Shown piece by piece: positions 54,490 to 63,500 of a stretch of DNA of 64,000 nt (the first letter of the stretch is position 1; every line of letters begins with the position of its first letter). The DNA comes from Hyalangium gracile (lineage in GTDB: Bacteria > Myxococcota > Myxococcia > Myxococcales > Myxococcaceae): assembly GCF_020103725.1 (NCBI RefSeq), contig NZ_JAHXBG010000003.1:186001-250000 (forward strand), in the 5' to 3' direction. Both the position numbers and the translations under genes were made by a program. The notes beneath the pieces were generated by a model. The model saw only the letters and a program-made list of their open reading frames with translations. It made no database searches and was not told the DNA's origin.

Positions 54490-56982
54490 TCAGTGGATGC
54501 GCAGCATCGACGGGCGCTGGAAGACCCACGTCCTGCGCTTGCGCCCGTCCGTCGGTGTCCACTCCTTCTCGGAGACCTGGACGCTCGCCATCACCTCGTG
54601 GACCGTCACGCCCCACGCCCGGGCGATGTACACCCCCAGCAGCGCGGGCAGGTGCACCAGCAGCCGGCCCGCCGCCGTGTGCCCCGCCTCGTGGCAGGGG
54701 ATGACGAGCAGGTCCGGGAACTTGCGCACCGGGCGCTCCGAGCCGTCCACCAGCGTCACCTCGTCCCGCTCGCCGACGAACTCCTGGAGCATGGCCAGCG
54801 TGAGCGGCGTGCCGGCGCGGTACCCGATGGGCAGCCCTCCCGGCTCGCCTCCGCACGAGAGCACCGCCAGGCCGATGTCCAGCCGCTTGTGCAGCTCGTA
54901 GCCCTCGAAGTTGAGCTGGTAGCGCTCCCACAGCCGGGCCTGCTCCGTGGCCCACCGGGCGATGTCCTCGCGCACCGCCAGCGGCTCCGCGTCATCGCGC
55001 GTGGCCACGTCCGTGGAGCCCAGCAGCGCCCCGGTGAACTCGCGCGAGTAGCGCGCTCGCAGCCCGCCCGCGGTGATGACCGACAGGCCCGCCCACCGCT
55101 GCATCGCGCCCGAGGCGATGCAGATGCGCCCGATGCACTGCCCGCTCGCATCCAGCACCGGCCGCACCATGGGCGCCAGGAACTCCATCAGCGCCGTGTT
55201 CACCCCGCGCGCCGTGTTGCCGATGCGCCGCAGCAGCTTCGTCGCGTCCAGCGTCTTCCAGTCGTTGGCCTCGATGACCGTCACCGGCTGCCCGGGGCGC
55301 TCCTCCAGCTTCAGCGTCACGTCCAGCGTGGGGGCGATGCGCCCCAGCAGCTCGGAGAACGAGATGCGCTCCTCCGACTCGGACCAGTGGTCCCACTGAT
55401 CGCTGCGGTCCAGGAGCATCTGCTCCCAGTCGCGCTCGCGCGACAGCCACACGCGCACCCGGGTGCCGCCCTCGGGGAGCAGCTCCTCTGGATCCGCCGG
55501 CCGCAGGATGGGGTGCGCGCCCAGCCCGTTGTCGAACTCCAGGACGTGCGTCTCCTCCTGCTGGAAGGGCCGCGACACCACCCGCAGCCGCTCGCCCCAC
55601 ATGAAGACGGAGAAGAAGCCGATGCCGAACCGCCCCGCCGGCGCGAACCCGCTGGAGGCCAGCCCCGGGTAGTCCCGCCGCATGTCCTCCGTCGTCCAGT
55701 AGCTCGTCCCGAAGTCCAGCAGGTGCCGCGTCATCACCCGGTCCGTCATCCCCAGGCCCGTGTCCGCCACCTCCAGCCAGCGGCCGTTGGTGTCCCGGCC
55801 CATCCTCACCGTGATGGAGCCCCAGTCGTCCTTCAGCCCCGCCAGCGCCCGCCGCGCCCGCACCGCATCCGCCGCGTTCTGGATGAGCTCGCGCAGCGGA
55901 ACCGAAGGGTCCTTGCGGTAGAGCTGCGCCCCGCCGATCTGCGCGATGAGGCTGGGCACCTCGGAGACGTGCACGCGCGCGTCCACCGGCGTCCACCCCT
56001 GCGTCCTCACGTGGTTGGCCAGCCGCCCCGCATCCTCCGCGTCCACCACGCCGCGAGCCAGGAAGCGCGGCCGGCCGCTCGCCGACAGCAGCACGTCCAC
56101 GTCGTGCAGATCCCGGTCGATCTTCCGCAGCGCCTCGAAGCACGCCCAGAACATCTCCGCCTCGCCCCGCGCGAAGGGCTCTCCGGCGGTATAGAGGAGG
56201 CGGTCATGCACCAGCGTGGGCCGGCTGAGCTTGCGGCGGCGCTCCTCGACGAGCACCGTGTCCGCGGCCCGCAGCGCGGCGGCCACCTTCAGCGCATCCA
56301 CCGTCCAGTCCGGAGGCAGGGGCTGGGGCGCCTCGAGCCTGCGCGCCGCGAACGCCCGGCTCACCTCCGCCACATCCCAGCCGTGGCTGTATGCCAGCTC
56401 CCCGAGGATCTCCCCGAACTGCCCCTGGAGCGCCGCATCGTCGACGAGCCGCAGCTCCTCTCCGCCCGGGCCCTTGTAGGGCGCCAGCGCCAGCTTGCGC
56501 GCGTGCTTCACGGCGAGCACCTGGAGCGCCTCCTCCGTGGCCATCCGCACGTACTCCGGCGTGGGGCGCGCCATCTCCACCGGCGTGGGCGAGCGCTCCG
56601 TCTCCCGGCGGATGCACGTGGCCAGCGCCTCCTTCCACTCCTGCCTGGTGTGCAGCTCCGCCTCGCCGCCCGGCAGGCCCGCCAGCCCGTGGCCCAGATC
56701 GTAGAGGATCAACGCGCCGCCCAGCACGAAGGCCTCGGCGGCATTGAGCGGGTACTCGGGCCCGAGGATGAGATCGACCCGCTCCCAGAGCGCGCCAAAG
56801 CGGCTGCCGCCCTGCGGCTTCAGCGTGGGGTAGGCCGCCCGGAGCTGCTCGGCGATCTGCTGGGCGTGCCGCCAGGAGCACCGCAGCTGCTCGCGCAGGT
56901 GGGCCCGCGCCGCCTGGGCCGCGTCCCCCGCCCGATCCCCCAGTGTCCGCTTCCAGAGTTCCGTTCGCTCGTAATCGAACAT
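54490..56982 (-). CDS. HD-like domain plus Hsp90-type (GHKL) ATPase with C-terminal HEAGH motif
   Basis: An 830-residue soluble protein. The N-terminal ~1-300 resembles HD-CE-type domains that precede Hsp90-like ATPases, but the His of the HD pair is Tyr (LILYDLGH, Tyr94-Asp95), so this metal site is probably altered; ALRAADT (~237-242) fits the family. The GHKL ATPase (~340-560) is complete: N-box LRELIQNAADA (Glu365, Asn369, Asp372), DTGLGM (Asp407) and GRFGIGFFSVF. The C-terminal region (~600-830) has PCHEAGHTAAGRL (764-768), an HExxH motif as in zinc peptidases of the FtsH (M41) type; further ligands are not identified. It follows the lysozyme gene by 40 nt in the same direction and is likely co-transcribed. 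Function is not known to me. Confidence 0.75.
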   Translation of the reverse strand: MFDYERTELWKRTLGDRAGDAAQAARAHLREQLRCSWRHAQQIAEQLRAAYPTLKPQGGSRFGALWERVDLILGPEYPLNAAEAFVLGGALILYDLGHGLAGLPGGEAELHTRQEWKEALATCIRRETERSPTPVEMARPTPEYVRMATEEALQVLAVKHARKLALAPYKGPGGEELRLVDDAALQGQFGEILGELAYSHGWDVAEVSRAFAARRLEAPQPLPPDWTVDALKVAAALRAADTVLVEERRRKLSRPTLVHDRLLYTAGEPFARGEAEMFWACFEALRKIDRDLHDVDVLLSASGRPRFLARGVVDAEDAGRLANHVRTQGWTPVDARVHVSEVPSLIAQIGGAQLYRKDPSVPLRELIQNAADAVRARRALAGLKDDWGSITVRMGRDTNGRWLEVADTGLGMTDRVMTRHLLDFGTSYWTTEDMRRDYPGLASSGFAPAGRFGIGFFSVFMWGERLRVVSRPFQQEETHVLEFDNGLGAHPILRPADPEELLPEGGTRVRVWLSRERDWEQMLLDRSDQWDHWSESEERISFSELLGRIAPTLDVTLKLEERPGQPVTVIEANDWKTLDATKLLRRIGNTARGVNTALMEFLAPMVRPVLDASGQCIGRICIASGAMQRWAGLSVITAGGLRARYSREFTGALLGSTDVATRDDAEPLAVREDIARWATEQARLWERYQLNFEGYELHKRLDIGLAVLSCGGEPGGLPIGYRAGTPLTLAMLQEFVGERDEVTLVDGSERPVRKFPDLLVIPCHEAGHTAAGRLLVHLPALLGVYIARAWGVTVHEVMASVQVSEKEWTPTDGRKRRTWVFQRPSMLRIH

Positions 56983-57022
56983 GGGCCCCAGGATACGGGC
57001 CCGCAGCCACCGGGGGCTACTT

Positions 57023-57745
57023 TCAAGCCCGCCCTGTCAGCCGGGACGAAGCAGGAGCCCGGGGAAACCGGAAGGTGCCGCGAGCAGGGCGCGCCTCCAC
57101 GGCCTCCACGGGGCTCCCCGGGCCCGCGAAGTGCGCGGCCAGCGCCTGGGCCCGCGCCCAGACGTCGTTGGAGTAGTCCTCGCCCGTGGTGCCGCGATCC
57201 ATGTCCTTGATCGTCCGCACGTTGGAGACGCCCGAGTCGTACGCCACCAGCGCGCCCCGGAGCTGCTGCTCCGCCGGCCACCCCGGGTGCCGGGCCCTCA
57301 CCACCTGGAGCAGCTGCCCGAGGACCTGCGCCGCCTGGTCGATGTGCTCGGCGCTGTAGGCGCCGCCACGGGGGCGGTGATAGCGGGAGTCGAGCTGCAT
57401 CAGCCCGAAGCACTCCCCTCCCCCGCCCAGCCCGTTGCCGTCCAGCTGCGCGCCCGCGCGAGACTCGCGGCTGGCGATGGCGGCCAGCAGCGCCGGCGGC
57501 AGCCCATGCTTCAGCGCGGCGGCCTCGAAGGCGGACTGGTGCTGGAGCAGCCGGGGCAGGTCCGTCCGCGCCAGCTTGTGCGAGGCGCAGATGCCGGCGC
57601 ACAGCCCGTCCTGGCGCGCGGTGGCCACCGAGGCCCCCGTGGGCAGGAACTTCCAGAGGAGCGCGTTCGCGTCCGAAGCCGTGGCGGCGGCCTCCCTCAG
57701 CCGGGACTCGCGGGTGTCGCTCGTGCGTGCCGTACGGTTCTGCAT
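57023..57745 (-). CDS. Goose-type lysozyme (peptidoglycan hydrolase)
   Basis: A 240-residue protein matching goose-type lysozyme. The catalytic Glu94 lies in AAIASRESRAG (ISRES in the goose enzyme). Other matching stretches are FGLMQLDSRYHRP, EQQLRGALVAYDSGVSNVR and MDRGTTGEDYSNDVWARAQ. The enzyme cleaves between N-acetylmuramic acid and N-acetylglucosamine. There is a Gly-rich insert with a Cys (GGGGECFG) and an N-terminal ~80-residue extension, but no classical signal peptide, so it may leave the cell by another route or act after lysis. It shares direction with the HD/Hsp90-like gene 40 nt downstream. It could be a predation or remodelling enzyme. Confidence 0.88.
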   Translation of the reverse strand: MQNRTARTSDTRESRLREAAATASDANALLWKFLPTGASVATARQDGLCAGICASHKLARTDLPRLLQHQSAFEAAALKHGLPPALLAAIASRESRAGAQLDGNGLGGGGECFGLMQLDSRYHRPRGGAYSAEHIDQAAQVLGQLLQVVRARHPGWPAEQQLRGALVAYDSGVSNVRTIKDMDRGTTGEDYSNDVWARAQALAAHFAGPGSPVEAVEARPARGTFRFPRAPASSRLTGRA

Positions 57746-57950
57746 GGTGTGGTCCCTGGAAGCGCCCGTTACCGTCCGGCCAGAGGGGGGAGCTCTGCCT
57801 GCAATTGTCCAGGAGGCCGCAAAAAAGTTTCTGCGCACTGCGTCAAGAAGGGGGGAAGCCGCCTGTTTCCGCTGCCCTACCACGCCCGGGCCGCCGCGCC
57901 AGACCGAGGCCCGCGCGGCGATTAGCGGGGGTTTTGGACGGCATTTCTCC

Positions 57951-58709
57951 TCAAGGGGTGAAGAGCTTGTCGGCCAGGGCGGCGCGCGTGTCGGACTTGA
58001 TGGCGGTGAAGCGCAGGGTGCGCTGGCCATCGCGCCACACCTCGATGCCGCGAGGCATCCACTCCCCGGTGGCCGGCGAGGTGTAGTCGATGAAGCGCAC
58101 GTCCCACGCCGGGCCGGTCTTCTCCTTCCAGCGCACGCGCGCCGGGCGGAAGGCGTCCTTGTAGATCCAGAACTGGGGCTTGCTCTCGTCGGGCTCGCCG
58201 AGCACGTAGGCCACCTCGCCCCCGAAGCGCGCCAGCGAGGTGGTGCGCGTGGCGATGCCCAGGCTCTGCAGGTGCTGCTCCACGGCATCCCGCGTGTCCA
58301 GGTCGTGGTCCGAGGAGGCGCGCACCGCGAGGATGGGGCACAGCTGGCTGATGGCCGCGGACAGCACGGCCAGCTCGGTGCCCTCCACGCGCCGGCGCGC
58401 GCCGGCCTGCACCACCGCCACCTTGTTGCCGTCGGGCACGGACACCTCGAAGCGGCAGCGGCCCGGCGCCTTCAGGAGGATGGAGCCGTCGGCGACCAGC
58501 TCGGAGCGGTCCGTGGGCAGGTTCAGCGCCGCGGCGGCCTCCTTCACCGCGGGCCCCGAGAAGACGAACGAGCCGTCCACCCGCGCCGAGGACGGGTAGG
58601 TCTGATCCTGCCCACCCACCATGCGCCGCAGGATGGAGCCCCCAGGCAGCACATACGCTCCCGCGCCCAGCGCGGTGAGCACTCCCACCAGAACGACGAG
58701 TCGCTTCAC
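57951..58709 (-). CDS. Secreted or membrane-anchored protein of unknown function
   Basis: A 252-residue protein with an N-terminal signal/anchor segment (~3-20) and a compact, strand-rich body. The C-terminal part (FWIYKDAFRPARVRWKEK, then YTSPATGEWMPRGIEVWRDG) resembles the LolA/outer-membrane-lipoprotein-sorting fold in pattern, but I cannot confirm it. The start is a GTG overlapping the galU stop by four bases, so the two are translationally coupled. A link with glucose-1-phosphate metabolism or envelope sugars is suggested only by context. Confidence 0.7.
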   Translation of the reverse strand: MKRLVVLVGVLTALGAGAYVLPGGSILRRMVGGQDQTYPSSARVDGSFVFSGPAVKEAAAALNLPTDRSELVADGSILLKAPGRCRFEVSVPDGNKVAVVQAGARRRVEGTELAVLSAAISQLCPILAVRASSDHDLDTRDAVEQHLQSLGIATRTTSLARFGGEVAYVLGEPDESKPQFWIYKDAFRPARVRWKEKTGPAWDVRFIDYTSPATGEWMPRGIEVWRDGQRTLRFTAIKSDTRAALADKLFTP

Positions 58710-59608
58710 GGCTTCTCCGCCTTGACGATCTCGCCCAGCCACTCGAGCAGCGGCCCGCGCAGCTCCGGCCGCTTCAGGGCATAGGCGATGTTGGCCTTGA
58801 GGTAGCCCACCTTGTCACCCGCGTCGTAGCGCAGGCCCTTGAAGCGGTAGCCCAGCAGCCCCTGCTGCTTCTGCAGCGTGGCCAGGCCGTCGGTGAGCTG
58901 GATCTCCCCGCCCACGCCCGGCGGCTGGTTCTCCAGGATGCCGAAGATGTCCGGCGGCAGCACGTAGCGGCCGATGACGGCCAGGTTGGACGGCGCGGTG
59001 CCGCGCTTGGGCTTCTCGACGATGCGGTCGATCTGGATGACGCCGTCGGCGATCTCCTTGCCGGCGGCGATGCCGTACAGGTGCGTCTCGCTGTCGGGCA
59101 CCTCCATCAGCGCCACCACGCCCTGCTTGTACTGGTGGAACACGCGGGCCAGCTGCCGGATGCCCGGATCCTCGGAGTCGATCATGTCGTCTCCGAGCAT
59201 GACGCCGAACGGCTCGTTGCCCACCAGGCCCCGGGCGCACAGCACGGCGTGGCCGAGCCCCAGCGGCTCCTTCTGCCGCACGCTGAGCACGGTCACCATG
59301 TCCGAGATGGCACGCAGCTTGCGGAACTCCTCCTCCTTGCCGCGGGCCTTGAGCGTGGCCTCCAGCTCCACGGCGAGATCGAAGTGGTCGATCATGGACT
59401 CCTTGCCGCGACCACTGATGAGGATGACGTCGGTGATGCCCGCGGAGACGGCCTCCTGGACGATGTACTGAAGCGTCGGCGTGTCGACGATGGGCAGCAT
59501 CTCCTTGGGGATGGCCTTGGTCGCAGGGAGGAAGCGCGTGCCCAACCCCGCGGCGGGAATCACGCACTTGCGCAGCAGGGGCTCTGTCTTGGGTGTAGGA
59601 GCGGACAT
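58706..59608 (-). CDS. galU: UTP-glucose-1-phosphate uridylyltransferase
   Basis: A 300-residue enzyme making UDP-glucose for polysaccharides and lipopolysaccharide. It has the N-terminal nucleotidyl-transfer signature AAGLGTRFLPATKAIPKEML, the substrate-binding FGVMLGDDMID, EKPKRGTAPSNLAVIGRYVL (sugar-phosphate region) and GEIQLTDGLA. Length is typical. The frame is open upstream, but the ATG matches the family. Its stop overlaps the GTG of the next gene. It is divergent from the outer-membrane barrel gene. Confidence 0.94.
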   Translation of the reverse strand: MSAPTPKTEPLLRKCVIPAAGLGTRFLPATKAIPKEMLPIVDTPTLQYIVQEAVSAGITDVILISGRGKESMIDHFDLAVELEATLKARGKEEEFRKLRAISDMVTVLSVRQKEPLGLGHAVLCARGLVGNEPFGVMLGDDMIDSEDPGIRQLARVFHQYKQGVVALMEVPDSETHLYGIAAGKEIADGVIQIDRIVEKPKRGTAPSNLAVIGRYVLPPDIFGILENQPPGVGGEIQLTDGLATLQKQQGLLGYRFKGLRYDAGDKVGYLKANIAYALKRPELRGPLLEWLGEIVKAEKP

Positions 59609-59668
59609 AGGGGTGCCCAATCTAGTGATGGCCCCCCGAGGCATCAAGGCGGATAGGATGCGCCCCCC

Positions 59669-60517
59669 ATGCCTCACCGATTGATGCTCCTGCTGGCGCT
59701 GTGTCTGTCCACCACCGTCCACGCCCAGGCCGAAGTGGAGGACCTCAGAGACGTGATGAGCGCGCGCGCCTATGCCATGGGCGGAGCCTACCGGGCGCTC
59801 GGCATGGGCACGGAGGCCGTGCTGGGAAACCCCGCCGCCATCGCCATGTGGCAGATGTACCGCATCGAGATGCACGGCGCCTGGGACACCCACAACAAGG
59901 ACGCCTTCGGCGGGGTGGCCCTCATGGACGCCAAGACGAGCCAGCTGGCCGCCGGGCTGGACTACCACATCCTCAGCCTGCGCAACGGCGAGGGCCGGGC
60001 CACGGCCCACTACAGCACGCTGGCCTTCGCCCTGCCCATCACCCCCGGCGTCATGGTGGGCACCTCGGTGCACTACCTGCGGATGAGCAGCCCCCGGCAG
60101 GCCAACTCCACCACCGTGTCCGCCGGCCTGCTGCTGCGCCTGTCCGACGGCATCAGCGCGGGCTTCTCCGCCCACAACCTCATCGACACGCAGAACGAGG
60201 AGCTGGGGCGCTACTACTCGGCCCACCTGGGCTTCATGACGGGGCTGCTCACCCTGGCCGGGGACGTACGCGCCGACTTCGAGTCACGCGAGGAGCGGAT
60301 CTTCACCTACAGCGTCGGCGGCGAGTACATCCTCGGCCAGACGCTCCCCTTCCGCGTGGGGTACACCTATGACGGGTTCCAGAAGGCCTCGCAGCTGGGC
60401 GTGGGCCTGGGCTTCCTGACGGGCGAGGGCGGCGGCATCGACATCGGCTACCGGCACGACCTGGGCGGGGAGAAGGGCCGGCTGGTGGCCCTCACCATCA
60501 AGCTGCAGGTGGGCTGA
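59669..60517 (+). CDS. Outer-membrane beta-barrel protein (PorV/FadL-like pattern)
   Basis: A 282-residue exported protein. A signal peptide (residues ~1-19, ending VHAQ) precedes the start MSARAYAMGGAYRALGMGTE and GNPAAIAMW, a pattern seen in PorV/FadL-type outer-membrane proteins. About a dozen amphipathic strands follow, ending in a short C-terminal strand. The partner and cargo are unknown. It is divergent from galU by 60 bp and converges on the TPR gene with a 10-bp gap. Confidence 0.8.
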   Translation: MPHRLMLLLALCLSTTVHAQAEVEDLRDVMSARAYAMGGAYRALGMGTEAVLGNPAAIAMWQMYRIEMHGAWDTHNKDAFGGVALMDAKTSQLAAGLDYHILSLRNGEGRATAHYSTLAFALPITPGVMVGTSVHYLRMSSPRQANSTTVSAGLLLRLSDGISAGFSAHNLIDTQNEELGRYYSAHLGFMTGLLTLAGDVRADFESREERIFTYSVGGEYILGQTLPFRVGYTYDGFQKASQLGVGLGFLTGEGGGIDIGYRHDLGGEKGRLVALTIKLQVG

Positions 60518-60527
60518 GCGGCCCGCC

Positions 60528-63500
60528 TCAGGACGCGATGCGAAGCTGGAAGTAGCGCTCGGAGGCGGCGAAGCGCACCAGCTCCACCACCTCGCGCTCC
60601 AGGGCGCGCTTCATCTTCAGCGCCGCGAGCGCCGGCCCCACCGCGCCGCAGGCGATGAGCCCCGCGCGGTTGGAGGAGTCTCGCGCCGCGTCCGCCATGG
60701 CGGACACGTCGAACTCCCGCGTCGCGGGGCCGAAGAGCGCCGCGGCCCGCTCGAGCTGGCGGGTGGACAGCGTCTCTCGCACCACGCGGGCCTCGAGGCT
60801 GTGGGACTGCCCGTCCTTGAGCACCGTGGAGAGCAGCGCCAGGCCGCGCAGGACCTGGTCCTTCTTGAGGCTGCGCAGGGCGAGCAGGTCCGGCTCCAGG
60901 CAGATGAGCGCGCGGCCGGCGTAGAAGCGCAGCTCCGCGGCCGGCAGCACCTGGCGCACCGCCTGCCTGCCCACCAGCAGCCGCGGGGTGCTCGAGAAGA
61001 CGAGCGAGAAGGGCGGGCCGTTGTCCTCGGAGAGCACCACCTCCGGCGGCTCGATGCCGAGCAGGCGCTGCGTCGTCTCGAGCGCCTCCTTGGCCACGGG
61101 CGCTCCGGGCCCGAGGCTCGAGCGCACCGGTTCGTTGGTGCCGGCGGCCCGGCCATGCACGGGGAAGAGCCGGCAGAGCGCCACCCCCACGCACGTGAGC
61201 AGCTCTCCCGCCGGAGAGCGGAGGATCGGGTGGCGCAGCCCCGAGCGATCGTCCAGGGAGAGCGGGCGGCGCGGAGGACGGATGTGGGTGCCCTCGCGCC
61301 CCTCGAGCGCGTCGGCGATCTCCCGCATCAGCACGGCGCGCTCGGCGTCCCCGCGGCCCTCGAAGTAGTCCGCGATCTGGAGGTAGAGCTCGGCGTCGAG
61401 CGGGTACTCGCGCACCTTCTTGAACACGGCGGGCTCGGCCGTGGGCCGCTCGGGCGGCGGGGCCTGCGGGGACTTGGGCGCGGGCGCTCCACGCGCGCGA
61501 GCCACCCGGCGCACGGGCTCCATCCTTCCGGGAGGCGCCTCCCAGGAGATGAACGACGTGTTCTGGACGGGGCCCGCGCTGTAGGCGGGGGCCTCATCGG
61601 TCTCCCGGGGCGAGACCTTGGAGAAGGCGGACTCCGGTGGCTCCTGACGCTTGGGCGAGCGCGGGCCTTGCGAGGCGCTCGGCTCCTGCGAGGAGGCCCC
61701 CACCGCGGGGCGGTTCCCGGTGCCCTTCGGCGTCGGCACGCTCCAGGCCGCTGGGGCCTGGGCCTGAGGCGGTGACTTCATCGCGCCCCGTCGCCCCGGA
61801 GCGGTGTCCTCGGAGGGGGGCTTGGAGCGTGCGGGCGGCGGCTCCGGCTCGGGAGGAGGCGGTGGTGGCGGCACGGCCTCCTGCGGGAGGGCGGGGCGCA
61901 GCTTCCGCATCCGCGCGGTGGGCTTCTCCGTGCTGACCTTCGGCGCGGGCGCCTTCTCCGGGGCGGCCTTCTCCAGCGCGGCCTTCGCCTCGGCGGGCGG
62001 CGGGGGCGGAGTCGCGGCGCTGCCCGGTGCGGGCTTGGAGTCCTTGGCGTCCTTGAGAGGACTGACGAGCTGCGCGGGGCGCTTCATCGACCAGGCCGAC
62101 AGGAACGGACTGGTGTGGTCCGCCTCGTCCTCCTGCTCGTCCCCGAGGAGCGCGTCCAGCTCGCGGGAGGCGCTCAGCGCCGCGATGTCGACCTTCTTGC
62201 TCGTCCTCTTCTTGGGAGCGGCGGCGGGCGGTGGAGCCTTCTCGGACGGAGCGGCCGGCTGGGGGACCGTGACGGGCTCCGTCTTGAGCTCGGAGCCGGG
62301 CACCGACCCGGGAGGCACGAACCCCTCTGGCGCCTCGGTCGCCGTCGTCTCCTCGTCGGAGAAGGGCATCTTGTCGCCGGGGAACGTGACCGCGGAGAAC
62401 TCGATGGTCGGCCGGGCGTGATCGGGGATGCTGGAAGCTGTCGCCCCTTCGTGGATGTCCGTCTTGGGCTCGTCTCCGATGGGGGGATGAGCCTGGCCCG
62501 AGGGGGTCAGCTCCAGGTTCCCAGGCGCCGGGATGAGGATCTGCGGCCGTGCGCCGGTGCCCTCGCGGCGAGGCGGAGGAGGAGGACTGCGCGGCGGCTC
62601 CGGAATCGGGGGCACGCTCTTGTCCTCGAGGGAGCGCCGCAGGTTGTCCGCGCGCCGGGAATACATCTCCGCGCGGGCCGAGTCCTTGAGCACGTTGTGG
62701 CAGAAGCTGGCCAGCCGCTGCCAGGTGCGCAGGCGCTCCGCCTCGTCCTCCATGGCGGAGGCGGCATTGTCCAGCGCCCAGGCCGCCTCGCCGATCTGTC
62801 CATGCTCGGTGAGGCGGTCGGCCAGCAGCAGCCAGGCGTCCTTGTGGCCGGGCTCGAAGCGCACGGCCTGCCGCAGCTCGGTGAGCGCGCCCTCCGCGTC
62901 CCCGGCGTCCTCGAGGGTGGCCACCAGCTCCATGCGGGCCAGCCGCGCCGAGGGGCCTCGGGGCTCGCGGGAGATCTGCTCGCGCAGGAGCTGGCTGAGC
63001 GCGCCGCGATCCTTCAGCTGCCGCGCCAGCTCCAGGAGCCGCTCGCGCGCGTGGGCCTCAGTGGGCTCCTCGGCGAGCACCTCCGCCCAGGCCCACTGCG
63101 CCAGCTTCGGCTCCTTCAGCGAGTCGTCGGCCACGGTGGCGAGCACCCGCAGCGCCTCGAGCCGATCCGGAGAGCGGCGAGGAGCGGCGGCGAGCGCGGC
63201 CCGCAGGCGGTTGGCCATGATGGTCCGCTCGGGGCCCGGCACGCAGCGAGCCAGGCCCGCGAGCACCAGGAGCATGCCGGGCGTGAGCGCCTCGGCCGTC
63301 TCGAAGTCGGCCTTGGCCTGGGTCTGCTCACCCGCCTCGAGCGCGCGCTCGGCGCGGGTGAGGTAGGCGGCGGCCCGGGCCTTGGGCGTGCGAGCGGTCT
63401 GCACCGCCTCGTCGAGGGCCCGGCGCACCAGGGTGGGATCTCCGCGCTGAGACAGGAGCCGTACCTGCTCCTTCAGGGCATCGCGATCGCCCGTGAGGGT

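Noticed and set aside
57780-57860. A TTGACG -35 candidate upstream of the lysozyme gene
   Set aside because: No acceptable -10 at 16-18 bp spacing.
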